From Vondammii sp040505895 (GTDB lineage: Bacteria > Pseudomonadota > Gammaproteobacteria > Chromatiales > Chromatiaceae), in contig JBEVXU010000006.1 of assembly GCA_040505895.1 (NCBI GenBank), positions 1-64,000 on the forward strand: a stretch of 64,000 bases of DNA. The letters run 5' to 3'. Numbering within the stretch: the first letter of the stretch is position 1; each line of letters opens with the position of its first letter. Under the pieces are notes generated by a model, which worked only from the letters and a program-made list of their open reading frames with translations, ran no database searches and was not told the DNA's origin. Positions 41,511-50,500 of this stretch are shown here, piece by piece. Both the position numbers and the translations under genes were made by a program.

Positions 41511-42041
41511 ATGCCTTGGGTAACCCACAACTTCGATGGAACTCAGAGAACAATTATGAAGCAAGAGTATGATATGTCATGTGGCATATCATGTATCGCG
41601 ATGTTGATGAACCGAATTCAGAATACTCGGCCAACCGAGAGGGCCATTATTGGCCTCTCCATGGTCAGTGATGGTGACAAGTATGTGCCAACAAAGAAGG
41701 ACTCGGTCACCAAGCAAGACCCGACTAGGTGGACAGGTACAGGCGCAGATAACGTCTCTTCTGTACTACAGAGTATCCAGATCCCCAACAAGGTTGTTTC
41801 CAACCCGTTCGGTATGACAACGAAGAAAGCCCTTGGGGCTGCCTCTTACGATAAGCCGGTGATCATTCTGTTCAGGGATGAAGTAGATGCCGGTGGGCAC
41901 TTTGTTGTTTGTGATGGTCCCCGACAGAACGGAGCAGTGGGGCAGTATGTGTACTGTGACCCACATACCGGAAAAGCGGAATATCTGGCCTTGGGTGAGT
42001 TCTTGATTGGACTCATACGCCGACTCATCGTACCTACTTGA
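41511..42041 (+). CDS. C39/papain-like cysteine peptidase
   Basis: 176 residues. Putative catalytic cysteine in YDMSCGISCIAMLMN (C24), histidine in GGHFVVCDG near residue 130, and aspartate in YVYCDPHTG near 150, the order of a papain-like peptidase of the C39 type. No signal peptide and no ABC transporter domains, unlike bacteriocin exporters. Strong AGGGAGG ribosome-binding site. It is upstream of two large proteins of unknown function with which it shares a repeated leader, suggesting it processes one of them or a cellular target; that is inference. Confidence 0.7.
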   Translation: MPWVTHNFDGTQRTIMKQEYDMSCGISCIAMLMNRIQNTRPTERAIIGLSMVSDGDKYVPTKKDSVTKQDPTRWTGTGADNVSSVLQSIQIPNKVVSNPFGMTTKKALGAASYDKPVIILFRDEVDAGGHFVVCDGPRQNGAVGQYVYCDPHTGKAEYLALGEFLIGLIRRLIVPT

Positions 42042-42068
42042 AAAGAATAAGGAAAAGAGAAAGAAACT

Positions 42069-42101
42069 GGATCAGTACCCTTTTTCGATAAGCTAGGTGA
42101 T
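42069..42101 (+). repeat. 33-bp leader repeat, copy 2
   Basis: GGATCAGTACCCTTTTTCGA followed by TAAGCTAGGTGAT, matching 41429-41462. It is in the gap between the peptidase and the 548-residue protein. Confidence 0.75.
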
Positions 42102-42243
42102 CAGAGATCTGCCCCGTTTATTGATTGGCAAACAGTCGGCAGGTTTGGATTTACTGCGAGCAAGAAAAAATCTTGGTCAGAGTAAGATCATCTTTACTGT
42201 CGTCGATATTTTCCAACCAACAAGAGCGATAATTGGAGGAGAT

Positions 42244-43890
42244 ATGAGTACAAGTAACTGTGTACCTGGAAAACCATTGATGGATCTGGGGAAAGGAGAA
42301 GCCCCCACACTTGATTACGATATACCACAGCGGTCTTGCTTCTCTTCCCTGGGTAGAATTCTACTTGATATACCCGAAGATTGGTTTCTGGACGATTGGA
42401 AAAAAGAGCCCTCTGATCACTGGTGGAAAATACCGATAGGTAACGTGGGCAGCGTCCGAGAAATGCTGGATAAGGAGTATTTGTCACCCACCAACGCCCT
42501 GTTTGATAAACTGACAGTCTCTGCTATTAATCAGCCGAGCAGAAACACCACAGTCAAATATACACGCTCACGACGCAATGGGCCTGCAATGGTCAGAGAC
42601 GATGCGCACACCGCTATCCAGAAAGACCAGGTTGCGCAGTTGGTTGCCGATGGTTTTCGCCCGTTCCCCCGTGTAACTCTCGGTGGTGAAAAGACTCTGG
42701 GATTTATTCCAAAACCGGCAAAACCCCGCCCCAGGCTTTATCTGGTCGAGGAGTATAAGGCTTGTTCATACCTCGCTGACTATGGTGCCGGAAAAACCCT
42801 CAACACCTTCTCTCTGCTGCCGGGTGAGAAGACAAAGATCACCATCCGTACCTACCGTGACAGTGCAGAAACCCGAACCGCCTCTGAGAATATTCTCGAC
42901 TCTTTTTCACAGGAGAGTGCAGATGAGCTTGAATCACTGGTTCAGAGCGAGAGTGGGACAAGCAGTTCTTCAAGCTCAAGCCAAAGCAATACCACAACAG
43001 GCGATGCCGGACTGGGTGTTGGTATCGATCTCTTTGGCATCGTTGGTGTGGATGTCGGTGGTGGTATTGAGTCCAGCGGCACCAAGAGCGCAGAGACAAC
43101 ACAGGAGGAGTACTGCGATGTTCTCTCCAGTGCACTCTCCAAGCATGTGGAGCAGACCGCTTATGGCAGGGATATTGAGATCAACACCACGACCAGCGAG
43201 ACGGTTACGGAGGGTGAAGAACAGACAACCGTTCGTGAAATCTCCAACATAAACCATAGCCGCGTGCTGAACTTTGTATTCCGCCAGCTGCTTCAGGAAT
43301 ACATCACCATCTTCTACCTGAATAATGTAAAGGTGGCCTTTTCTACAGGCTATCCAGAGTCGATCGAAAGTATGGAGCTTTATAGTCTGGATGAGATATT
43401 GCCTAAATACATAAAGGAGGAGTATCTGGATGCAGTGAAGGAGAAGATACTGTTGCCTTACTGCAGTGTGTTCAACTACAAGCAGGAGCCGAAACAGTTC
43501 ATTGAATTTGTAGAGCTGGAGTCTGCCAGTTGCCTGGCCGGTGCCGCCGGTCAAACCAGAAAGCGCAGCTTCTATCGGAAAAATGCAGATCTTAAGGATG
43601 AGGTTGAGGGCATTGAGATACACGGTGTTATCAAACGTGTACAACGCAATGTGCTTCGCACTCCGACCGTCATCATTGAGGCCCTGCTGGGCCAGGGAGA
43701 GGCGCTCGACTGCTACAACCAGGAGCTCCAGGCATCCACGGTAGAGCGTGTAAAGGTGGAGAACATGATACAGCGTCAGGGATTTGAGATTGTTGAGGCA
43801 CTGCCCAATGCAAGGCAGCGCGTAGATGCATATGCCCGCATACACGCTGAACCGGATTCAGAGGAAGATAATGAGGAAGAGTCCGAATAA
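42244..43890 (+). CDS. Unrecognised 548-residue protein with Ser-rich/Gly-rich centre
   Basis: Start chosen at ATG 42244, directly after GGAGGAGAT, giving 548 residues. I do not recognise the family. The N-terminal 170 residues are mixed; PKPRPRLYLVEEYKACSYLA and LLPGEKTKITIRTYRDSAET follow. At residues 225-280 is a striking segment: Ser/Thr-rich (GTSSSSSSSQSNTTTG), then GDAGLGVGIDLFGIVGVDVG, alternating hydrophobic and Gly/Asp. Such segments resemble membrane-inserting hairpins of pore formers, but that is speculation. The C-terminus is acidic (EPDSEEDNEEESE). No signal peptide. One-base overlap with the next gene. Confidence 0.8.
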   Translation: MSTSNCVPGKPLMDLGKGEAPTLDYDIPQRSCFSSLGRILLDIPEDWFLDDWKKEPSDHWWKIPIGNVGSVREMLDKEYLSPTNALFDKLTVSAINQPSRNTTVKYTRSRRNGPAMVRDDAHTAIQKDQVAQLVADGFRPFPRVTLGGEKTLGFIPKPAKPRPRLYLVEEYKACSYLADYGAGKTLNTFSLLPGEKTKITIRTYRDSAETRTASENILDSFSQESADELESLVQSESGTSSSSSSSQSNTTTGDAGLGVGIDLFGIVGVDVGGGIESSGTKSAETTQEEYCDVLSSALSKHVEQTAYGRDIEINTTTSETVTEGEEQTTVREISNINHSRVLNFVFRQLLQEYITIFYLNNVKVAFSTGYPESIESMELYSLDEILPKYIKEEYLDAVKEKILLPYCSVFNYKQEPKQFIEFVELESASCLAGAAGQTRKRSFYRKNADLKDEVEGIEIHGVIKRVQRNVLRTPTVIIEALLGQGEALDCYNQELQASTVERVKVENMIQRQGFEIVEALPNARQRVDAYARIHAEPDSEEDNEEESE

Positions 43891-45068
43891 TGGGCGAGCC
43901 GACGCTGAATGGCCCAACGGATGAGGTGGACTGGACCGACACCACGCTCTCCGACGTACTGGATGAGGTCAGCAACAGTATCGATGCCCTTGCCAACGAA
44001 TCGGACTGGGTGGAAATTGCTGAGCCGGTCTGGGAGGAGGTGCTTGAACCCAAGATAGCTAAAGTCCTGGAGGAGTTTAAACAGCAAACCGGCCACGAAT
44101 TAACGGTAGGTGAAGTGCTGGATTGGCTGCGTTGTGTTGGTGTGTATAGCCCCGATATTGCAGCTGAAATGGTTCGAGGCATGATGCTGGCGTGGGAAGG
44201 GCGATGGAGCGAGCTCACGCCCTGTCAGACCTGGGGATTGTCACGGCTGGGTACCTGCACCTATCGCACATCCATGGATATGCCACTGGCGGCGGATATA
44301 CTGGACTGGTGGTTAATGGGCAGCATTGATGATGATACCGTTGCCCGTAGCGAGAATGTCATCGTATATGATGGCGATGGTATGCAAATGCTCACGACCA
44401 TCCGTTACATTCCATTATCCTCAGCAGATGTCTGGGGCCGTATCGGTTCTGAGCTTATTGTCAACAGATCGCTGGGTGAAGGCTATGACAAGTTGCTGAG
44501 AACCCTCTGCGACCATCTGCATGAGCCCGCCGATATTGAGTTACCACACACTATATCTGAGCTGCTACCGGGACTACTTTATTATCCAACAACCAATGGA
44601 CTAGCCGTACATGGCCGTCAGAAACTCTATGTGAAATCCAGCTTGCCCCATGATAGCCGGGTAGACAAAGAGCTCTATGTATTGGGCACGTCCGCCGTGG
44701 TCTCTGAGGTTGAGGTGACGGCAGTGGCATCCACCTATTTAGATCCATCCGGTGGACCTGATCTGGAAGGCTGGGATGTCGAGCTCGTCAGTTGGCGCTA
44801 TCGCATGTGGGATATCTTCGATTTCCACATCAGCACCGGTCTGAACATACCGATACCGGGAAAGGGAAACGTCACGGTACCGGATGCCATCTTTGTCGAT
44901 CTTGTGAACAACCCCTGCCCTTCGTTCCCTGCGCCGAAAGATTACCTCATCATGACGGATAGTTGGAAAAACGTAAGTATCAGCACGATCCCTGATATCA
45001 AGTCCAGATTCTTTCTGCTCAAGGATGCGAGTACAAACTGCGAGAACCCCGTAACCTATCCACGATGA
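43890..45068 (+). CDS. Unrecognised 392-residue cassette protein
   Basis: ATG overlaps the preceding stop (TAATG), so translation is coupled and a joint function likely. 392 residues, acidic and helical at first (DTTLSDVLDEVSNSIDALAN, EPKIAKVLEEFKQQTGHELT), then beta-rich with aromatic residues (LEGWDVELVSWRYRMWDIFD). No signal peptide, membrane segment or catalytic motif identified. I cannot name the family. It ends the cassette; the closing inverted repeat begins about 90 bases later. Confidence 0.78.
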   Translation: MGEPTLNGPTDEVDWTDTTLSDVLDEVSNSIDALANESDWVEIAEPVWEEVLEPKIAKVLEEFKQQTGHELTVGEVLDWLRCVGVYSPDIAAEMVRGMMLAWEGRWSELTPCQTWGLSRLGTCTYRTSMDMPLAADILDWWLMGSIDDDTVARSENVIVYDGDGMQMLTTIRYIPLSSADVWGRIGSELIVNRSLGEGYDKLLRTLCDHLHEPADIELPHTISELLPGLLYYPTTNGLAVHGRQKLYVKSSLPHDSRVDKELYVLGTSAVVSEVEVTAVASTYLDPSGGPDLEGWDVELVSWRYRMWDIFDFHISTGLNIPIPGKGNVTVPDAIFVDLVNNPCPSFPAPKDYLIMTDSWKNVSISTIPDIKSRFFLLKDASTNCENPVTYPR

Positions 45069-45155
45069 GGGGTGAGAAGGGAGGTTAATCTCTCCCAGAA
45101 AAATGGGGTCAGTGTAAGGTTATCAATGAATAGCCAGTCTTACACCCTATGAGTG

Positions 45156-45176
45156 AAATTTACTCCGACCCCGATT
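45156..45176 (-). repeat. Right inverted repeat of the peptidase cassette
   Basis: AAATTTACTCCGACCCCGAT, the inverse counterpart of 41394-41416. A further direct GGGGTCAG lies at 45105-45112. Together they bound a 3.8 kb unit with the peptidase and the two unknown genes. Confidence 0.6.
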
Positions 45177-45229
45177 TTTCAAATTTTCAGATTTTTTCTA
45201 AAGGCTTCACTACACATTTTGGGTGAGAT

Positions 45230-45431
45230 GGGATACTATTTCCTTTAAACCTTGCTGGATGTAAGATAAACCAGCGAGTAAAACCAAAGGACTCCCCGTG
45301 ATATGGAAATCAGAGTAATACCTACCCCAGTGCAATACGCCGCAAGACAACACTCTAAAGAGTGCAGTAATCAGCAATGGCTTGAATTCCACCGCTGCGA
45401 TAATCAGAATTGCACATTACAAATTCCGTGA
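45230..45431 (+). pseudogene. Decayed copy of the island-boundary small ORF
   Basis: GGGATACTATTTCC at 45230-45243 and the ATG at 45303 repeat the arrangement before 37193, and the first 65 coding bases match about three in four (MEIRVIPTPVQYAARQHSKE against the intact protein's start). Similarity is lost after about 45367 and the frame ends at 45431, leaving 42 codons. It marks the right side of the accessory island. Confidence 0.65.
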
Positions 45432-45641
45432 ATAAATTTTTAATAAAGTTAAACGGAACTGAGAGATGCACATGACTCTTTTTGGCTGCGGATAGTTTTT
45501 TATGATGGTTGCCCCCCCTCTCTCATGGTTTCATACAAAACTATTTTACAAACAGAACTGGATTAGTTGATTTAAATTTATATTCATTAGTTGCAGAAAG
45601 TAACGTACCTATCTAAATAATTAGGTTTAATAAATAAAGCA
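45432..45641. other. AT-rich intergenic stretch
   Basis: No feature beyond AT-richness; probably the promoter of the small membrane protein that follows. Confidence 0.4.
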
Positions 45642-45947
45642 ATGGTTGCAGTGATTAAATCGTGGAAAGGTGAGGAGAGGCTATCTGTAGTCTTTTGGAT
45701 CTATTTTGTTATTGGGCAAGTGGTGATAGCGTTACTGTTGAGTAGTTTGAGCAAGGTAAGTCAAGATATGGGTGCTTCCTATATGCGCCTCATTTTTACG
45801 ATGGCTTTTGTCGTACCCTATATGGTTTGGACAACTTGGTCTGTATGGCGCTGTGCTTTTAATGTCAGTTGGGCGCCTTGGGGGTATGTTGCAAGATTAC
45901 TTATATTAATATTGGTAATCGAAAAGGTATACAGGGCAATGGTGTGA
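45642..45947 (+). CDS. Small hypothetical membrane protein
   Basis: 101 residues with about three hydrophobic segments (VVFWIYFVIGQVVIALLLSS, LIFTMAFVVPYMVWTTWSVW, YVARLLILILVIEKVYRAMV). The aromatic-rich middle segment (WRCAFNVSW) resembles small membrane proteins of unknown function found in many proteobacteria. AT-rich like its neighbours. Not in an evident operon. Confidence 0.65.
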   Translation: MVAVIKSWKGEERLSVVFWIYFVIGQVVIALLLSSLSKVSQDMGASYMRLIFTMAFVVPYMVWTTWSVWRCAFNVSWAPWGYVARLLILILVIEKVYRAMV

Positions 45948-46090
45948 GTTGTTGGTTGCCGTGCTCATTGGAAGGTTCTTATGATAGTGAAATTCACTCT
46001 CTATCTCATGATTTATATGTGAATGAGAGTGGATTGTAAAGAGAGAAGTTTTTTGTATATAAGATGACAGTTAAGTAAAAGGGAAAATTC

Positions 46091-46567
46091 ATGAAAACTA
46101 ATCTAATTATAGCTGCATTTTCTGTTGCTATTCTAAGTGGCTGTGCCGGAAGTGCAAATCATAAAGTATTGAGTGCTCATGAGGCAGAAGATACAACGTT
46201 GACATGTGACAAGATCGATAATGAAATCATTAAGGCACAAGTTGTTATTGATGGTGTTAATAAGGATAAGGATGATCTTAGTGGGGCTGATGTTGTCGAT
46301 GGAATATTATGGTTCCCGTTTAATCTAATTGCAAAATCACAGAATTATGATAGTGCGATAAATGCAGCAGATCGTCGCATAGATAATTTGCAGAAGCTTC
46401 AAAATGGAAATGGATGTGTAGTTGCATCAAAAGAGACACACAAGGCTAATGCTTTAAAGTTGAGCGGTGAGCTTGATAAGTTGAATCAACTGTATAAAGA
46501 AGGAGCGTTGACTGATGATGAGTATAAAACTGCAAAGAAAAAAGTCCTGGATGGCTTTAGTGGCTAA
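46091..46567 (+). CDS. Lipoprotein with SHOCT-like C-terminus
   Basis: 158 residues. Lipoprotein signal with lipobox AILSGC (Cys18), then a periplasmic helical domain and a C-terminal segment LDKLNQLYKEGALTDDEYKT followed by AKKKVLDGF, which fits the short SHOCT motif. Function unknown. First of three AT-rich lipoprotein genes on the same strand. Confidence 0.8.
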   Translation: MKTNLIIAAFSVAILSGCAGSANHKVLSAHEAEDTTLTCDKIDNEIIKAQVVIDGVNKDKDDLSGADVVDGILWFPFNLIAKSQNYDSAINAADRRIDNLQKLQNGNGCVVASKETHKANALKLSGELDKLNQLYKEGALTDDEYKTAKKKVLDGFSG

Positions 46568-46617
46568 GGTTGTCTCCTTAACATACTGTGATTTCTTATG
46601 CAGTAAAGGAGAGGGTG

Positions 46618-47019
46618 GTGTTTAGATTGTCAGTAGTCATGATTTTAATGATACTCATCACAACAGGGTGTGCATCTGAGATTATGCGAACACCAGCCCA
46701 TCTTAGTGAAGCGAATAATAATCCTCATAGGAGTGTGATCATATTTCATGAAGATATGAGGATAAAGCTGGGGAGTGGCTATTGGCGAGAGATTAAAGCA
46801 GGTACTAAATGGCTTTTTGTTGGAACCATAAAAGAAGGGGATGTTTTTAAGCCATATAGAAATGTTTTTACGATTGAAGGAGCTCATGTTCGAGAGGCAT
46901 ATCTTGTTATATCAAATGACCAGCTTATAGGTTTTTATATTCCAGGTGAGGATTCATATTCTTCACTTAAATCCTCGATTTCATTACCTGTGTTTCCGGA
47001 GCAAAAATATGATTCTTAA
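46618..47019 (+). CDS. Putative lipoprotein
   Basis: About 133 residues from GTG 46618, chosen because AAGGAGAGG ends just before it (GTG 46615 and an upstream GTG at 46588 are also in frame). Signal MFRLSVVMILMILITTGCAS with a lipobox TTGC. Mature part without recognised domain, beta-rich (IIFHEDMRIKLGSGYWREI). Overlaps the next lipoprotein gene by 11 bases. Confidence 0.72.
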   Translation: MFRLSVVMILMILITTGCASEIMRTPAHLSEANNNPHRSVIIFHEDMRIKLGSGYWREIKAGTKWLFVGTIKEGDVFKPYRNVFTIEGAHVREAYLVISNDQLIGFYIPGEDSYSSLKSSISLPVFPEQKYDS

Positions 47020-47446
47020 AAAGATATTTTTATTATTACTGGTTGTTGCTATTTCAGGCTGTGCCTCTGGCCCTAAATATACTGAGGTTGAGTCTTCTAT
47101 TCCTACTGTTGAGCCAGGAAAAGGCCGTATCTATTTTTATCGATCTGCGACTATGATGGGTTCAGGCATCCAGCCGGATGTGAATCTCAATAGTGAGAAA
47201 GTTGGTGATTCACAGCCAGGCGGTTTCTTTTTTGTCGATCGAGGTCCAGGGGATTATGAGGTAGTGTTATCTACTGAGGTAGATAAGAAGCTGACATTTG
47301 AGCTTGATGACGGCGAGGAAAATTATGTACGCATGACTGTTGGGTTAGGCGTGCTTGTATATCGGGTATATCCAGAGTTGGTAAATCAAACTCAAGCTCT
47401 TAGTGAAATTCAAGGCCTGAGTTATACCGGTGCCCTGATAAAGTAA
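47009..47446 (+). CDS. DUF2846-type lipoprotein
   Basis: 145 residues from ATG 47009: signal ILKKIFLLLLVVAISGCASG, lipobox ISGC. Then GRIYFYRSATMMGSGIQPDV, PGGFFFVDRGPGDYEVVLST and VRMTVGLGVLVYRVYPELV, matching the DUF2846 pattern of small periplasmic lipoproteins. Start within the preceding gene's 3' end. A terminator-like hairpin follows at 47474-47495. Confidence 0.82.
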   Translation: MILKKIFLLLLVVAISGCASGPKYTEVESSIPTVEPGKGRIYFYRSATMMGSGIQPDVNLNSEKVGDSQPGGFFFVDRGPGDYEVVLSTEVDKKLTFELDDGEENYVRMTVGLGVLVYRVYPELVNQTQALSEIQGLSYTGALIK

Positions 47447-47473
47447 TGTAATAATCAACAAGTATAGTGATAT

Positions 47474-47500
47474 GGGGGTGGCTTTTGCCCCCCCCGATTT
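47474..47500 (+). terminator. Terminator-like hairpin
   Basis: GGGGGTGGC at 47474-47482 pairs with GCCCCCCCC at 47487-47495 (one mismatch) around a TTTT loop, then CGATTTTG. It lies between the convergent DUF2846 lipoprotein gene and the GGDEF/EAL gene. Confidence 0.6.
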
Positions 47501-47589
47501 TGTACTTAAAAATTCAAGGCCATACGGCTTGGTCTGCATTGTTTTCCAGTTCATCGGCCTACCGTGGTCATCCCCCCAGTAAATCCTGA

Positions 47590-50500
47590 TCAGGCATCCC
47601 CAGGTTTCAGGCACCCGTCAGCCAGGATGCGTGCTATTCCGGTCGCGTCCATCGGTTCCCCAAACAGGAAACCCTGTGCCTCATCACACCCCTGCTCCTG
47701 GAGGAGGGCCAGCTGTTCCCGGTTCTCAACCCCCTCGGCGATAACCCTGAGCCCAAGCTTCTGCCCCATGGCGATGATGGCCGCGGCAATATCGGCATCG
47801 TTGGATTCTGTGCAGATGCCCTGCACGAAGGTTTGGTCAATCTTCAATTTGTCGATGGGAAGGGTCTTGAGGTAAGAGAGCGATGAGTAACCGGTACCGA
47901 AATCATCAATGGCTATACTGACTCTGACGGATTTCAGCCTGAGCAGGAGGTCGTTAATCGTATCGGCATGGTCCGACAGGACACTCTCGGTCAAGTCGAT
48001 CTCCAATGAACAGTTGCTGGTCAGAGTCTCGTCCTCCATACAGGTCAGCAGGGACGAGATGTTCTGCGGACGTAGCTGTACGTCCGATATGTTCACCGCA
48101 AACTGAAATCCCTTAATACCCTTTTTCGCCCAACTTCCCACCTGCCTGGAAAGGGTACTGAAGAGCCACTGACCGATGGAATGGATTAAACCCGTCTCTT
48201 CCGCCACGGGAATAAAGAGTTCAGGAGGAACCTCCCCCTGCGTTGGATGTCGCCAACGCAACAAAACTTCACAACCGAAGACACGCCCCGACCGCAGATC
48301 CATCTGTGGCTGGTAGACAAGATACAGTTCATTGCGTCCCACAGCCCGGCGCAGATCAGCCTCCAGATTCAGGCGCTCGGAAAAACGCCGGCTCATCTCC
48401 GAAGAATAGAAGCGATAGGCGTTTCGTCCCCCCTTCTTTGCCCGATACATGGCGATATCCGCATTCCGGATCATGGTCTCGCCATCCAGGCCATCCTCTG
48501 GATAGATACTGATGCCGATACTGAAGCTGGCAATCAGTTCATTCGCCTGATAATTGAAATAGGTCATGTTAAAGGTATCGAGGATTTTTTCCGCGACCCT
48601 GGCCGCATCATCCAGGTGCTGGATATTGGGCAGGATAATGGTGAACTCATCACCACCGATACGGGCCACTGTATCACTCTCACGAATGCAATCACGCAAC
48701 TGTTCCGCTACGAATTCAAGCAGACGATCACCGCACGTATGGCCGAGAATGTCATTGACGTTCTTGAACTGATCGAGGTCCAAAAACATCAGCGCTACCT
48801 GATGGCTTTCACGTTTGGCGACGGTCAGGGCGGTCTCCAGGCGGTCCTTGAACAGTTCACGGTTAGGCAGGTCGGTCAGCGCATCATAGTGAGCCAGGTG
48901 CTTGAGTCGCTCCCTGACATGTTCCTGTTGGCTGGTATCATTATAGAGGCCCGCATAATGGGTGATCCGACCCTCCTTATCGCGGATCACATTGATTAAC
49001 AGCCACTCCGGATAGACCTCACCACTCTTACGACGATTCCAGATCTCCCCCTGCCAGCTCCCCTTGTCGTGCAGAGTCTTGAACATCTCCTCAAAAAACT
49101 CGCCATCATGAACGCCGGAGTGAAGCAGGTGGGGCGTTTGACCGATCACCTCATCCTCCGCGTATCCGGTGGCTTTGACGAAGGCGGGATTGACCCACAG
49201 GATATGTTGATCCCTGTCCGTCACCATCACCCCTTCCGGTGTGCGTTCGATCACGCTGGCGAGCAGACGCATCTGCTCCTCTGCCCGTCGGCGCTCGGTG
49301 ATGTCATACATCACGCAGTGGGAATATTGGAGTTCACCGTTCCGGGCGTATTCGAATCGCCCGTCGAATTGACTGAACTGGATGGAACCGTCTCTTCTCA
49401 ACACCTCGCAATCGACACTCTTGACTTCACCTCCCGCCTTAGCTGTTTCGTACTGTTCAAAGAACAGAGGGCGTGAACTCTCTGCAAGGAATTCGGAAAA
49501 CAGACGCCCCAGAACCTCCTGCTTCTCATAGCCGAGCATGGTGAGCCAGGTGGTATTTACCTCGCGTAAACGGCCTTCCGAATCAAGTGACTGGTAACCG
49601 ACGGGTGAGTATTCAAACAGGTGGCGGAAGCGGGCCTCACTGGCCAACAGGGCCTTCTCCACCTGCTTGCGTTCGATGGCCTCCGCCAACAGATTCGCGG
49701 TCACCTGTATAAAATTGACATCATCCCCATTAAATTTCCGACGCTGTGCAGTATGGCATCCCAGAACACCGAAGCAGCGGTCACTGAGCCCGATGGTCAC
49801 GCTGATTCCTGAGACCACCTGGTGTTCGCTCAACAGCACAGGAGCGCTGAAGCGCTCCTCCGTCTGCAGGTCTTCCACAACCACCGGCTGTTGAGACAGC
49901 AGGGTATAACCCGCCTGGGACTCGCTGCCCGCACTCACGGTCGCCCTGCCTACCAGGCCGGGTTTCCATCCAATGCCGGCACGCAGAGAGAGGCTCTGGC
50001 CATCGGGTGACAACTCCAGCACCTTGGCGTACTCCGTCCCCAGGTTGTCCGCCACCTGCACCACGACCCGGTCCATCAGCGCATCCAGGTCGGCACCCGC
50101 CAACGCATATTGGCTGAGGGCGGAAAGCGTGGCCTGCTGCTCACTGTGGCGGCGCAACTCATCCTCGCCCCGTCTCCGTTCGGTAATGTCGTGGACAATG
50201 GCCACGAAGCGCCCGCTATCACCATTGGGATGGACGTGTTGCAGGAACATCTCCACCGGTATCAGCGCCCCATCTTTGTGCCGATAACGGCTCTCCAGGG
50301 TAAGTGACGCGGCGGGGTCCCGACATAACCGTCCGCTCAACTGCCCAAAACCCTCCCGGGACCATTTGGGATGGATATCGAACAGGCTCATGGACATCAA
50401 CTCCTGCCGACTGTAGCCCACCAGTGCCATGGCCCCCTGATTTACATAGAAAAAGTCACAGGAGTCCGGCGCAAACATGAAGACACAATCCAGTGTGTTG

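Noticed and set aside
42097..42243. Upstream extension of the 548-residue protein to GTG 42097
   Set aside because: A strong GGAGGA site immediately precedes ATG 42244, and the extension lies in the repeated leader.
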